33,198 nt of DNA from a virus. The stretch lies in IMG/VR virus record IMGVR_UViG_3300045919_000425, positions 1 to 33,198 of that record; one strand, given 5' to 3'. Below are positions 6,168 through 12,200 of this stretch, piece by piece. The notes below the pieces were generated by a model. That model saw nothing but the letters and a program-made list of their open reading frames with translations, searched no databases and was not told the origin of the DNA. The translations under genes were made by a program, and so were the position numbers. Every line of letters starts with the position of its first letter. Position 1 is the stretch's first letter.

Positions 6168-6530
6168 ATGACAACTAATCAAATCACTTTCGCTCAAGCT
6201 TACATATTCGCTAAAGAGTTAATTACTCAAAGATGTGAAAACTACGGTTATGACTACAAAGTGTTTCAAAGAATTAGCCGCCAACGCTCCGACGCAAGAA
6301 AAGCGTTCCAACATTTCTTCCACTTCAACCCTGAAACAGTAATACAAAGACTTGCTAACGAATACAGAGTAAGTCTTGAAAGCTGTAAAATCACAGAAAC
6401 ACTTTCAAGCGGCTCTAAGATTGTCAAAGAAGAAATGAGGCTTACTTATACAGTTGGGCAATCTAACAATGAAGAAATTACCAACCTCTTGAGAAGATTA
6501 GTAAACCCAAAAGCTAAATGGGTACAATAA
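6168..6530 (+). CDS. Unknown cassette protein, paralogue family B (member 1)
   Basis: A 120-residue protein. With 9112 and 10101 it shares an N-terminal block (ITFAQAYIFAKELITQRCENYGYDY), a basic block RISRQRSDARKAF and a nearly invariant C terminus YTVGQSNNEEITNLLRRLVNPKAKWV. The middle is variable in length and sequence. The basic QRSxAR segment could contact nucleic acid, but no known domain is seen. It is the first gene after class B leader 3. Confidence 0.75.
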   Translation: MTTNQITFAQAYIFAKELITQRCENYGYDYKVFQRISRQRSDARKAFQHFFHFNPETVIQRLANEYRVSLESCKITETLSSGSKIVKEEMRLTYTVGQSNNEEITNLLRRLVNPKAKWVQ

Positions 6531-6541
6531 GAAAGGACGCT

Positions 6542-6727
6542 ATGAGAGTTTACCTTGTATATAGAATGGAAGACGCAAACACTTACTCTTATCATGAGTT
6601 TATATCAGAGCTTCATTGTATAACACTGACCGAGGACAAAGCGATAGAAATAGTTAATGAATTAAACAAGGGGATTAGAAGCCTTGAGCGTGAAGCGTAC
6701 TATAACCCTGAAGACGTAATCGAGTAA
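6542..6727 (+). CDS. Small protein following family B
   Basis: A 61-residue protein starting MRVYLVYRMEDANTYSYHEF. I prefer ATG 6542, preceded by AAAGGA, over the upstream ATG 6518 that lies inside the family B gene. Helix-rich end (LTEDKAIEIVNELNKGIRSLEREAYY). The start resembles both the 14-residue remnant at 10412 (MKVYVIYDVE), which follows another family B gene, and LVYRVEDRNG at 12950. Function unknown. Confidence 0.62.
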   Translation: MRVYLVYRMEDANTYSYHEFISELHCITLTEDKAIEIVNELNKGIRSLEREAYYNPEDVIE

Positions 6728-6757
6728 CAATAAACAAACATTTAGGGAGACTTAAAA

Positions 6758-7021
6758 ATGACTAAGAAAGGTGTTGAAGTTTCGACCGATTTCTTACTTG
6801 AAAAATTTTACAGTAAAATAAGCAGCTATTTTACTGTTCAAACTCATATCTTGGCAGATGGGACTTGCGAAGAGTTTAACGAGTTAGAACTTTTTAAGTC
6901 CCATGAACAGTTTAAGTCAAAGAGGTATGGGTGGTTTCAGGATTGGCTTAAAGCTCGTTGCAAAACGGGATTATTAAGAAAAGAAGGTAAAAAGCCAAAT
7001 GTAAGGTATTTCGCACTGTAA
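6758..7021 (+). CDS. Unknown small cassette protein
   Basis: An 87-residue protein, mostly helical. Its C-terminal part, QFKSKRYGWFQDWLKARCKTGLLRKEGKKPNVRYFAL, has the feel of a helix-turn-helix or winged-helix end with a final strand, and is basic. This is pattern reading only. ATG after TTTAGGGAGACTT; third gene of cassette 3. The minus-strand frame over its end is a shadow. Confidence 0.6.
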   Translation: MTKKGVEVSTDFLLEKFYSKISSYFTVQTHILADGTCEEFNELELFKSHEQFKSKRYGWFQDWLKARCKTGLLRKEGKKPNVRYFAL

Positions 7022-7040
7022 AAATAATGGACCGCAGTAC

Positions 7041-7069
7041 TTGACTTATAGTTAAGATTAGGATAGTAT
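7041..7069 (+). promoter_or_regulatory. Cassette promoter 4
   Basis: TTGACT (7041-7046), 17 bp, TAGTAT (7064-7069), with the inverted-repeat centre changed from TCT to TAT. About 84 bases from the -35 onward are identical to promoter 5 and its early leader. Confidence 0.88.
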
Positions 7070-7075
7070 TTAAAT

Positions 7076-7291
7076 ATGGAAGGGATAAGAGAACAAAACC
7101 TCAAAATCCCTAAGTTATTTGACAATTTTGAAGCTGTACTCTTAAGAGAGTCGGGGCTTTACTCGGTTGGAAACGATACCGAGTTATGATAAAAAGATTA
7201 CAACCGAGAATAACAAACTTAACTGCTAGGGATATTAACCCTAGAGGATAAGAATGTTTCTTATCAGAACGAAATTTTTTAGGAGGTTCCC
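7076..7291 (+). ncRNA. Structured leader RNA 4 (class B)
   Basis: About 215 nt. The 5' hairpin is GGGAT (7082-7086) / ATCCC (7106-7110) with an inner GAG/CTC. The class B domain ACTCGG (7161-7166) / CCGAGT (7179-7184) encloses TTGGAAACGATA and is followed by TATGATA as in leader 3. It ends with a double hairpin: CTAGGG/CCCTAG (7226-7244) and GATAAGAA/TTCTTATC (7247-7265). This double hairpin recurs in altered but paired form at 10041. Confidence 0.72.
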
Positions 7292-7600
7292 ATGACTACA
7301 GTTCAATCTATCGTATCTATTTCTGAAGTTGTTGAGTATGCTAATGTTTGCGGCTCCGATTTTTTCAAGTCCTCAATGCTTAAAAGTATCGGCTGTGAAA
7401 TTATTAAAGGCTCTGAGGCTTTTCTTGCTAATAATAAGTATTATTTCGTAACATGCGATAAGATTATTGGAGATAAAAAACCAGGCTACACAGTTCGTTG
7501 CTTAAATTCTCTCGGAAACACCAAGACGCTTGGCTCTTACCAACAATTCAAATCATATAACCATGCAATGCGTGTAATTAAAGCCCATCTTTCTAAGTAA
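7292..7600 (+). CDS. Unknown cassette protein, paralogue family A (member 2)
   Basis: A 102-residue homologue of 4153 and 10476. Shared points: VCGSDFFKSSM near the start, NKYYFVTCDK, a strand YTVRCLNSLG, and the end YNHAMRVIKAHLSK (compare YDNAYRALRAYLSK in 10476). The helix with spaced Ala after three strands is like AP2-type repeats. It is the first gene behind class B leader 4, with the ribosome site TTTTTTAGGAGG. Confidence 0.7.
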   Translation: MTTVQSIVSISEVVEYANVCGSDFFKSSMLKSIGCEIIKGSEAFLANNKYYFVTCDKIIGDKKPGYTVRCLNSLGNTKTLGSYQQFKSYNHAMRVIKAHLSK

Positions 7601-7641
7601 CCTAACAATAAACCATTAAACTTAAACATTTAGGAGATAAC

Positions 7642-8310
7642 ATGGAAAATAAGAGCTATTTCTATTTCAGTAAAGAACTTAGTAAGTGGATTGTCGCTAC
7701 AAATCTAACTATTGTAGTAGGCCAATATGATAGCTTAAACGACGCAACAAAAGCATATGAGCTTTTAACTAGTAAGCCAATACTAGACACTAAGCCAGTA
7801 AAAAGACGATCCTTAAAAGGATTACGCAAGGCGGTTAGAAGCTACCACAGAGCGATAGCAAAGGGAGATCTTAAGACTTCCTCTTGCTCTAAAGAGGAAG
7901 CGATTGTAGCACTGTCTACTACAAGTAATCAACAAACAGACACTAAACCAGTTAAACGTATACGTTTAACCTCAGTTGAAAAGAAGGGATTCTATTACAA
8001 CAAGAAAGCAAAGAAATTTCAAGCCTATTTTGGTGTTGGTGCCGGGAAGCAACTATATCTCGGATTGTACGAAACAGAGTCGGACGCACGTCATGCAAAT
8101 CTCAGAGCCATGCTAGAGTACAGATCTAAAGGTTCCGTAACAATCCCATTTGTTTGTCCGAAAATGGGGTACTACTTGAAAGGTAATCAGTGGGATGTTT
8201 GCTTTTATAACCCATTAACCAAAAAGACGGAATTTATGCCATCTTTCAAATCTCAACTGGAAGCTAGAGAAGCCTACTTAGACGCACTTGAGGAAATACT
8301 CGGAGGTTAA
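7642..8310 (+). CDS. Protein with three AP2-like repeats
   Basis: A 222-residue basic protein. The central repeat (about 115-160) is a good AP2-like domain: GFYYNKKAKKFQAYFG, then KQLYLGLYETESDARHANLRAM, the usual three strands ending in LG.y.te.dA followed by a helix. Two weaker copies flank it: residues 5-42 (YFYFSKELSKWIV..VVGQYDSLNDATKAYELL) and 175-218 (GYYLKGNQWDVCFY..SFKSQLEAREAYLDAL). The linkers repeat DTKPVKR. AP2 domains in phages usually bind DNA and are often attached to HNH nucleases; no nuclease motif is present here, so a DNA-binding or architectural role is more likely. Confidence 0.75.
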   Translation: MENKSYFYFSKELSKWIVATNLTIVVGQYDSLNDATKAYELLTSKPILDTKPVKRRSLKGLRKAVRSYHRAIAKGDLKTSSCSKEEAIVALSTTSNQQTDTKPVKRIRLTSVEKKGFYYNKKAKKFQAYFGVGAGKQLYLGLYETESDARHANLRAMLEYRSKGSVTIPFVCPKMGYYLKGNQWDVCFYNPLTKKTEFMPSFKSQLEAREAYLDALEEILGG

Positions 8311-8314
8311 GTTT

Positions 8315-8533
8315 ATGACAATAAGAGTTATTAACGGTAAACGCTACAGTTTTGATAAGCAAAGATCTTACTGTGATTCAGTTGAAACTTTTTGCTACAA
8401 GGTTCATGAAGTAAACGGAAACAATAAGCAAATCTCAGTAAGCGACACTTTACCCCTCAAAATGTCTTACCTTGTTGAAATGATTAAAGAAAATAGGCTA
8501 TGCCTTGAAAGATTAGAAGGAGTAGAAAAATAA
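8315..8533 (+). CDS. Unknown small cassette protein
   Basis: A 72-residue protein starting MTIRVINGKRYSFDKQRSY. I chose ATG 8315 after GGAGGTTAAGTTT rather than an in-frame TTG at 8288, because the latter lies inside the AP2-like gene. Its C-terminal half is a helix (LVEMIKENRLCLERLEGVEK). Last gene of cassette 4, right before promoter 5. Confidence 0.6.
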   Translation: MTIRVINGKRYSFDKQRSYCDSVETFCYKVHEVNGNNKQISVSDTLPLKMSYLVEMIKENRLCLERLEGVEK

Positions 8534-8545
8534 TTTCATAATCAC

Positions 8546-8574
8546 TTGACTTATAGTTAAGATTAGGATAGTAT
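8546..8574 (+). promoter_or_regulatory. Cassette promoter 5
   Basis: TTGACT (8546-8551), 17 bp, TAGTAT (8569-8574), identical to promoter 4 including the CTTGACTTATAGTTAAG repeat. Confidence 0.88.
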
Positions 8575-8580
8575 TTAAAT

Positions 8581-8845
8581 ATGGAAGGGATAAGAGAACA
8601 AAACCTCAAAATCCCTAAGTTATTTGACAACTAAATAGGTGCTGGTAGGGCTTACCAACAATAAGCGACAAGCCTACTAAGTTAAAGGTTACAACCAAGG
8701 GTTGCACCGATAAGCAAGAAATTGAATGGATTAGGTTACTGTGGGTTAGTCACCACATCAACAAAAATAAAAGGACAGCCGAAAGATTCAAGCCTTGCTT
8801 ACATTGCAGTTCTTACAAACAAATAATAATTTTTAGGAGGTTTCA
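8581..8845 (+). ncRNA. Structured leader RNA 5 (class B head on class A core)
   Basis: About 265 nt and mosaic. The first 50 nt or so equal leader 4 (GGGAT/ATCCC hairpin, then TTATTTGACAA). The rest carries the class A core: hairpin CAACC-AAG-GGTTG (8692-8704), then TAAGCAAG (8711-8718) pairing with CTTGCTTA (8794-8801), enclosing GTGG-GTTAGTCA-CCAC (8741-8756). Relative to leaders 1 and 2, two base pairs of the core stem change together (U-A to C-G and A-U to G-C), which is evidence for selection on RNA structure. Confidence 0.78.
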
Positions 8846-9073
8846 ATGGAAGGCTTACTTGTAGATAACAACATGTTAGTTGAATGGTTTAATGAATATG
8901 TAGATATGAATAATCCCAAAATAACGCTCATGGGTTATTCATATAGATCCTCTGATGTTTTAAAGATAAGTAAAGAACGCTATGATTTTGAATTTAATCA
9001 ATGGTTAGAAATGGAAATAGATCTTGGCAAATTATTACAGGATGATTTAGGCAACATTTACGAACCGTTTTAA
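8846..9073 (+). CDS. Unknown small acidic cassette protein
   Basis: A 75-residue acidic protein (MEGLLVDNNMLVEWFNEYVD, later FNQWLEMEIDLGKLLQDDLG). No recognised domain. First gene after leader 5, with the ribosome site TTTTTAGGAGG. Confidence 0.6.
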   Translation: MEGLLVDNNMLVEWFNEYVDMNNPKITLMGYSYRSSDVLKISKERYDFEFNQWLEMEIDLGKLLQDDLGNIYEPF

Positions 9074-9111
9074 TAAGAGGGTTCAATAAACTTATTTTTA
9101 AGGAGTACAAC

Positions 9112-9471
9112 ATGACAGTTCAAGAAAATCAAATCACAATCGAAATGTTAAACGCTTTCACTTCCGAGTTACTAACTGCTCGTTGCAATAACTACGGCTA
9201 TGATTACAGAGACTTTAAAAGAATTTCAAGCCAAAGAAGTAAGGCGAGAAAAGCTCTTTTAAATCAAGTTAGCTCATTCGGCTTTGAATCTATTAAAGCT
9301 AACTTAGTTCAAGAAGCGAGAATACAGTTTATGAGATTTAAAATTATTGACGGCAATAAAATTCCAACTTTTGAACGTGGGATATGTTACATGGTTGGTC
9401 AGTCTTCAAATGAAGAAATTACCAACCTTATGAGAAGATTAGTGAATTCACAATCTAAGTGGGTTAAATAA
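9112..9471 (+). CDS. Unknown cassette protein, paralogue family B (member 2)
   Basis: A 119-residue homologue of 6168. It shows the same RCNNYGYDY block, RISSQRSKARKAL and C terminus MVGQSSNEEITNLMRRLVNSQSKWVK; the middle differs. Unlike the other two members it is not followed by the MRVYLVYRMED-type partner. Confidence 0.75.
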   Translation: MTVQENQITIEMLNAFTSELLTARCNNYGYDYRDFKRISSQRSKARKALLNQVSSFGFESIKANLVQEARIQFMRFKIIDGNKIPTFERGICYMVGQSSNEEITNLMRRLVNSQSKWVK

Positions 9472-9524
9472 TCCAATAACCATACAAACAATATTAATCA
9501 GATAACAATTTTTAGGAGATTCAA

Positions 9525-10028
9525 ATGAACATATTCGTAACATCTACATGCCCATTCTCAAGCGCAAGAGCGCTAGATGATAAGCGCCTAATCAAAATGA
9601 TCCTTGAAACTGCACAAATCCTCTCCACAAATTGCCATCTAGCAAATCTAACCGACGCACCATATAAGAAAACCCATCAAAATCATCCGTGCACTGTGTG
9701 GGCTAGACAGTCTTACGCTAACACCAATTGGTTAATCGACCACTTTAACGCTTTAAGCGGTGAATATACACACAGATTCAATAAAATTCATAAATCAAGT
9801 CAATACTTACAATATTTCATTGATTCTAGTAAGAAGCTAGCTCTTGAAGGGTTTTACCCAAATCAGGGAATGAGTGAGTTTGCAAGCTGCGTAGCTGATG
9901 ATCTCAAGACGCTTCAATTAAGCGTCACTGAAAAATACCGGGCATACATGAAAATGAAGTGGGTTGCAGATCAATCATCAAAGAGGCATGCTAAGTGGAC
10001 CAACACCAATCAACCAAATTGGCTATAA
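9525..10028 (+). CDS. Conserved phage protein of the MNIF/DKR-KMIxETAQ type
   Basis: A 167-residue protein starting MNIFVTSTCPFSSARALDDK, then RLIKMILETAQILSTN, HQNHPCTVWARQSYANTNWLIDHFNALSGEYTHRF. From memory this matches a family common in large phages in which MNIF, a D-K-(H/R)..KM..E..Q.L block, HPC..W and NY/NW.WL..H...L..EY..R are conserved. The molecular function of that family is not known to me, and I give no symbol. It is the only gene of this cassette that looks conserved across phages; it lies third after promoter 5. Confidence 0.7.
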   Translation: MNIFVTSTCPFSSARALDDKRLIKMILETAQILSTNCHLANLTDAPYKKTHQNHPCTVWARQSYANTNWLIDHFNALSGEYTHRFNKIHKSSQYLQYFIDSSKKLALEGFYPNQGMSEFASCVADDLKTLQLSVTEKYRAYMKMKWVADQSSKRHAKWTNTNQPNWL

Positions 10029-10030
10029 CA

Positions 10031-10100
10031 AACTTAACCGCTAAGGATAATGACCTTAGAGGGTAGGAATGTTCTACTATTAACAATTTAAGGAGATCAC
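10031..10100 (+). promoter_or_regulatory. Double-hairpin intercistronic RNA element
   Basis: CTAAGG (10041-10046) / CCTTAG (10054-10059) and GTAG (10063-10066) / CTAC (10074-10077) with GAATGTT in the loop, followed by the ribosome site TTTAAGGAG. The same layout ends leader 4 (7221-7265), with CTAGGG/CCCTAG and an 8-bp second stem, so the first stem covaries. No promoter precedes it, so it works within a transcript, perhaps as a processing or translation-control element. Confidence 0.6.
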
Positions 10101-10412
10101 ATGACAGTTACACAAATTACAGTTGAAATGCTAAATGATTTTACATCCTCTTTATTAGCAAACCGTTGTGATAATTATGGCTACATTTGGAAAGATTTCC
10201 GTAGGATCTCTAACCAAAGAAGCAAGGCAAGAACTGAGTTCCGTAGCTTTGTAAAGTATTTTACTGGGACCTTAATAGAAAGAATTGAGCAAGAAAGTAG
10301 AATACAACTAGAAAATGGCAAGCTAACTTACATTGTAGGTCAATCAAGTAATGAAGAAATTACTAATCTCATGAGAAGGTTAGTAAATCCAAAAGATAAA
10401 TGGGTAAGTTAA
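10101..10412 (+). CDS. Unknown cassette protein, paralogue family B (member 3)
   Basis: A 103-residue member, the shortest. It has RCDNYGYIWKDFRRISNQRSKAR and the C terminus YIVGQSSNEEITNLMRRLVNPKDKWVS. The variable middle is shortened. It is preceded by the double-hairpin element and followed, with TTAATG overlap, by a remnant of the 6542-type partner. Confidence 0.75.
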   Translation: MTVTQITVEMLNDFTSSLLANRCDNYGYIWKDFRRISNQRSKARTEFRSFVKYFTGTLIERIEQESRIQLENGKLTYIVGQSSNEEITNLMRRLVNPKDKWVS

Positions 10413-10456
10413 TGAAAGTTTATGTTATTTACGATGTAGAAACAGTACAAGATTAA
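10412..10456 (+). pseudogene. Truncated remnant of the 6542-type gene
   Basis: Only 14 codons (MKVYVIYDVETVQD) before a stop. The start aligns with MRVYLVYRMEDA of 6542 and sits in the same position behind a family B gene, so it is probably what is left of a duplicated pair. It could also be a coupling peptide for the next gene. Confidence 0.45.
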
Positions 10457-10475
10457 ACAATTTAAGGAGATCAGT

Positions 10476-10793
10476 ATGAAAGTTCTTTCAAGTGTTTCTT
10501 TTGACAAAGTTATCGAAATTGCCAGCGCTTCGAACAATCCAATCACTGCAAGATGGTTTTCCGAGGAAAACCTATCAATCCTAGAAACAAACCTACCTAA
10601 AACCGCAATTTACCACAAAACCTATAAATGCTTTTATTTCATTACCTCAGAGTTTAACCCTAACGTCTGGTCAAAAGAGTCCTGCACGATTCGCAAATTT
10701 GACAAATCGGGTATTAGGTTAGTTTCAGAGTTTCTTGAGCATTCAAACTATGACAATGCTTACCGTGCGTTACGTGCTTATTTATCTAAATAA
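10476..10793 (+). CDS. Unknown cassette protein, paralogue family A (member 3)
   Basis: A 105-residue member, the most diverged. KCFYFITSEF corresponds to KYYFVTCDK in 7292, CTIRKFDKSG to YTVRCLNSLG, and YDNAYRALRAYLSK to YNHAMRVIKAHLSK. The ATG follows TTTAAGGAGATCAGT. Function unknown. Confidence 0.68.
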   Translation: MKVLSSVSFDKVIEIASASNNPITARWFSEENLSILETNLPKTAIYHKTYKCFYFITSEFNPNVWSKESCTIRKFDKSGIRLVSEFLEHSNYDNAYRALRAYLSK

Positions 10794-10807
10794 TTTAAGG
10801 AGAACAA

Positions 10808-10984
10808 ATGCAAGTGAAAGAACTTAAGGAAATTCTAAACGGGATTAATGATAAGACTATCTTAAAGGTTTTAGTGAATGGGCAATTGATTGATATTAAA
10901 AGGGTTTCCTTTGCAAAGGACAAATCAAACCAAGAAAACCATACGATTTACACCGCAATCGTCATAGAAGAAATTCCAACCTAA
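10808..10984 (+). CDS. Small conserved-type phage protein (58 aa)
   Basis: A short gene starting ATG 10808 after AAGGAGAACAA. The protein opens MQVKELKEILNGINDKTILK, then VLVNGQLIDIKRVSF and ends TAIVIEEIPT. The pattern of a helix VKELxEILxxIxDxT followed by strands resembles a frequent small phage/prophage protein (VxELIexLkxlpxdtev..). The name is unknown. It is surrounded by genes with matching spacing, so it is very likely translated. Confidence 0.6.
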   Translation: MQVKELKEILNGINDKTILKVLVNGQLIDIKRVSFAKDKSNQENHTIYTAIVIEEIPT

Positions 10985-10996
10985 GGAAGGTTTCAA

Positions 10997-11218
10997 ATGA
11001 GAAAATCCTATTTAATCGTAAAAACAACAACAAACAATAACACCACCAAAACAGAGGCACTTATCGCTTTTGAGTGCCCTATCAAAGCTAAAGAATGTAG
11101 AGATCTATTATCCCAAAAGTCAGAAGCGGTACTTAAGGAAATTCTGTCAACAGTTACGGTCTTTTACGAAGTAAAAGAAGTGACACTCATAGAAGGATTA
11201 CAAAATGCCCATCAGTAA
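10997..11218 (+). CDS. Unknown small cassette protein
   Basis: A 73-residue protein: strand RKSYLIVKTTT, helix CPIKAKECRDLLSQKSEAVLKEIL, strand VTVFYEVKEVTLIEGL. The helix and FYEVK-like strand recall 4502. ATG after AAGGAAGGTTTCAA. Its last codons overlap the next, frameshifted reading frame. Confidence 0.6.
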   Translation: MRKSYLIVKTTTNNNTTKTEALIAFECPIKAKECRDLLSQKSEAVLKEILSTVTVFYEVKEVTLIEGLQNAHQ

Positions 11219-11328
11219 GCTAATAGGTCAAATGGTTATTACTCCGATCTGTCGATTTTACAGAATTAGATAAAGCAAGTCTTAAAAGCTTAGAAAGTAA
11301 ACTTTTAAAGGAGGGTCTTAATGTTTAG
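11205..11328 (+). pseudogene. Frameshifted small gene
   Basis: From ATG 11205 the frame reads MPISKLIGQMVITPIC and stops at 11273. In another frame a natural-looking C terminus, SVDFTELDKASLKSLESKLL then KEGLNV, runs on to TAG 11326-11328. A single +1 step near 11250 joins the two. Either the gene is broken by an indel or the sequence has an error. Confidence 0.5.
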
Positions 11329-11562
11329 AGGCAACCCCGAGCTAATATCAAAATCGGAGGCTTTGAACGATTCTATGAAGGAATCCAGTACTTTTACCTA
11401 GGATCTTGGCACGATATTTCTAGCGCCGATCCTATTGTTAGGCTTTTCATTTATGACTTAAGAATCAAACCAAAGGAGATTTCATGTCTATCACAGAACT
11501 TAGGATCATCCAGTCCGCAGTCTCAAGCCAAGAAACAAAAGTGGAAATCGAGGAAATCTTAA
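11321..11562 (+). pseudogene. Frameshifted small gene
   Basis: ATG 11321 has a perfect AAAGGAGG ribosome site but reads only MFRGNPELISKSEALNDSMK and a few more residues before TAG. A frame one base back carries a convincing protein, NIKIGGFERFYEGIQYFYLG, then SWHDISSADPIVRLFIYDL, which has no start codon of its own. A -1 step at the CCCC run near 11335 joins them. The natural stop is unclear: frame 0 stops at 11459-11461, the coding-like frame at 11560-11562. Probably decayed. Confidence 0.45.
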
Positions 11563-11894
11563 AAAATATTCAAGAAAATCCAAAACCGGATGATTATTTC
11601 CGAGGAACTTTTGATACAGGGCTTACAATCAAATTCTTTTATGTTACCAAGTATTTAACCATTGGGGAATATTATCCCGAAACTATAGAAGTTCAAGACA
11701 GAAAGAAACTAGGAGTAGTACTTAAGGATGGAGACGAACCCTGGTCAAAAGGTCAAATTTCTATCTTTAAGGAGGTAATCGCACATCACTTAAGGATTAA
11801 GCTAGAGAAGGAAATTAAAAAGGCTCAAGAGTGTCTCTCGGAATTACAAAAAGAACTGTGTAAGATTGAAAATATACGATTTCCTGTTTCATAG
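11484..11894 (+). CDS. Unknown protein with C-terminal coiled coil
   Basis: A 136-residue protein. A beta-containing centre (YFRGTFDTGLTIKFFYVTKY) is followed by a helical end (IKLEKEIKKAQECLSELQKEL) that should form a coiled coil. The ATG follows AAAGGAGATTTC. It is the last gene before a 730-bp non-coding stretch. Not recognised. Confidence 0.62.
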   Translation: MSITELRIIQSAVSSQETKVEIEEILKNIQENPKPDDYFRGTFDTGLTIKFFYVTKYLTIGEYYPETIEVQDRKKLGVVLKDGDEPWSKGQISIFKEVIAHHLRIKLEKEIKKAQECLSELQKELCKIENIRFPVS

Positions 11895-11904
11895 CTCAAA
11901 CAAC

Positions 11905-12200
11905 CCAAGATCGCACGGATCTACACCTTAGTTCTGTATACTCAGGATCAATAGGTGTTGCAATGATATGTCACACCAACAAAATACAGTCGTATCAAAG
12001 GAAACTTTGATACGTGGCATTTTCGTATTAAGCTAATGAGTAGCGCTGTGGTAGCAAGTTAGGATTTCGAGGATCTTCTTTAAGAGATCAAGTCTCCGAG
12101 AGTTTAAGCTTTAAAAAGATTAAGAGCTTAAAAAGAGCCTTTCCGCTGCCACAAAAATACAAAGAGCCAAAAATCTTAGGAATTCTTTCCTAGGCTTTTT
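11905..12200 (+). ncRNA. Candidate structured non-coding RNA with terminator
   Basis: No useful open frame, but many stems on the plus strand. CGTATCAAAG-GAAA-CTTTGATACG (11991-12014) is a perfect 10-bp stem with GNRA loop. GTGGTAGC (12048-12055) pairs with GCTGCCAC (12145-12152), enclosing GATCT/AGATC (12072-12089) and TTTAAGCT (12103-12110) / AGCTTAAA (12125-12132). A strong terminator follows at 12175-12200. It may be a free RNA or a long 3' untranslated region of cassette 5; no separate promoter is visible. Confidence 0.55.
12175..12200 (+). terminator. Rho-independent terminator
   Basis: Stem CTTAGGAA (12175-12182) / TTCCTAGG (12187-12194) with a TTCT loop and one G-U pair, followed directly by CTTTTT. 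It closes the transcript of cassette 5 and of the candidate RNA. Confidence 0.8.

Noticed and set aside
3842-8845. Leaders as group I or group II introns
   Set aside because: No group I core strings or group II domain V are recognisable, the leaders follow promoters and precede genes, and no split gene flanks them.
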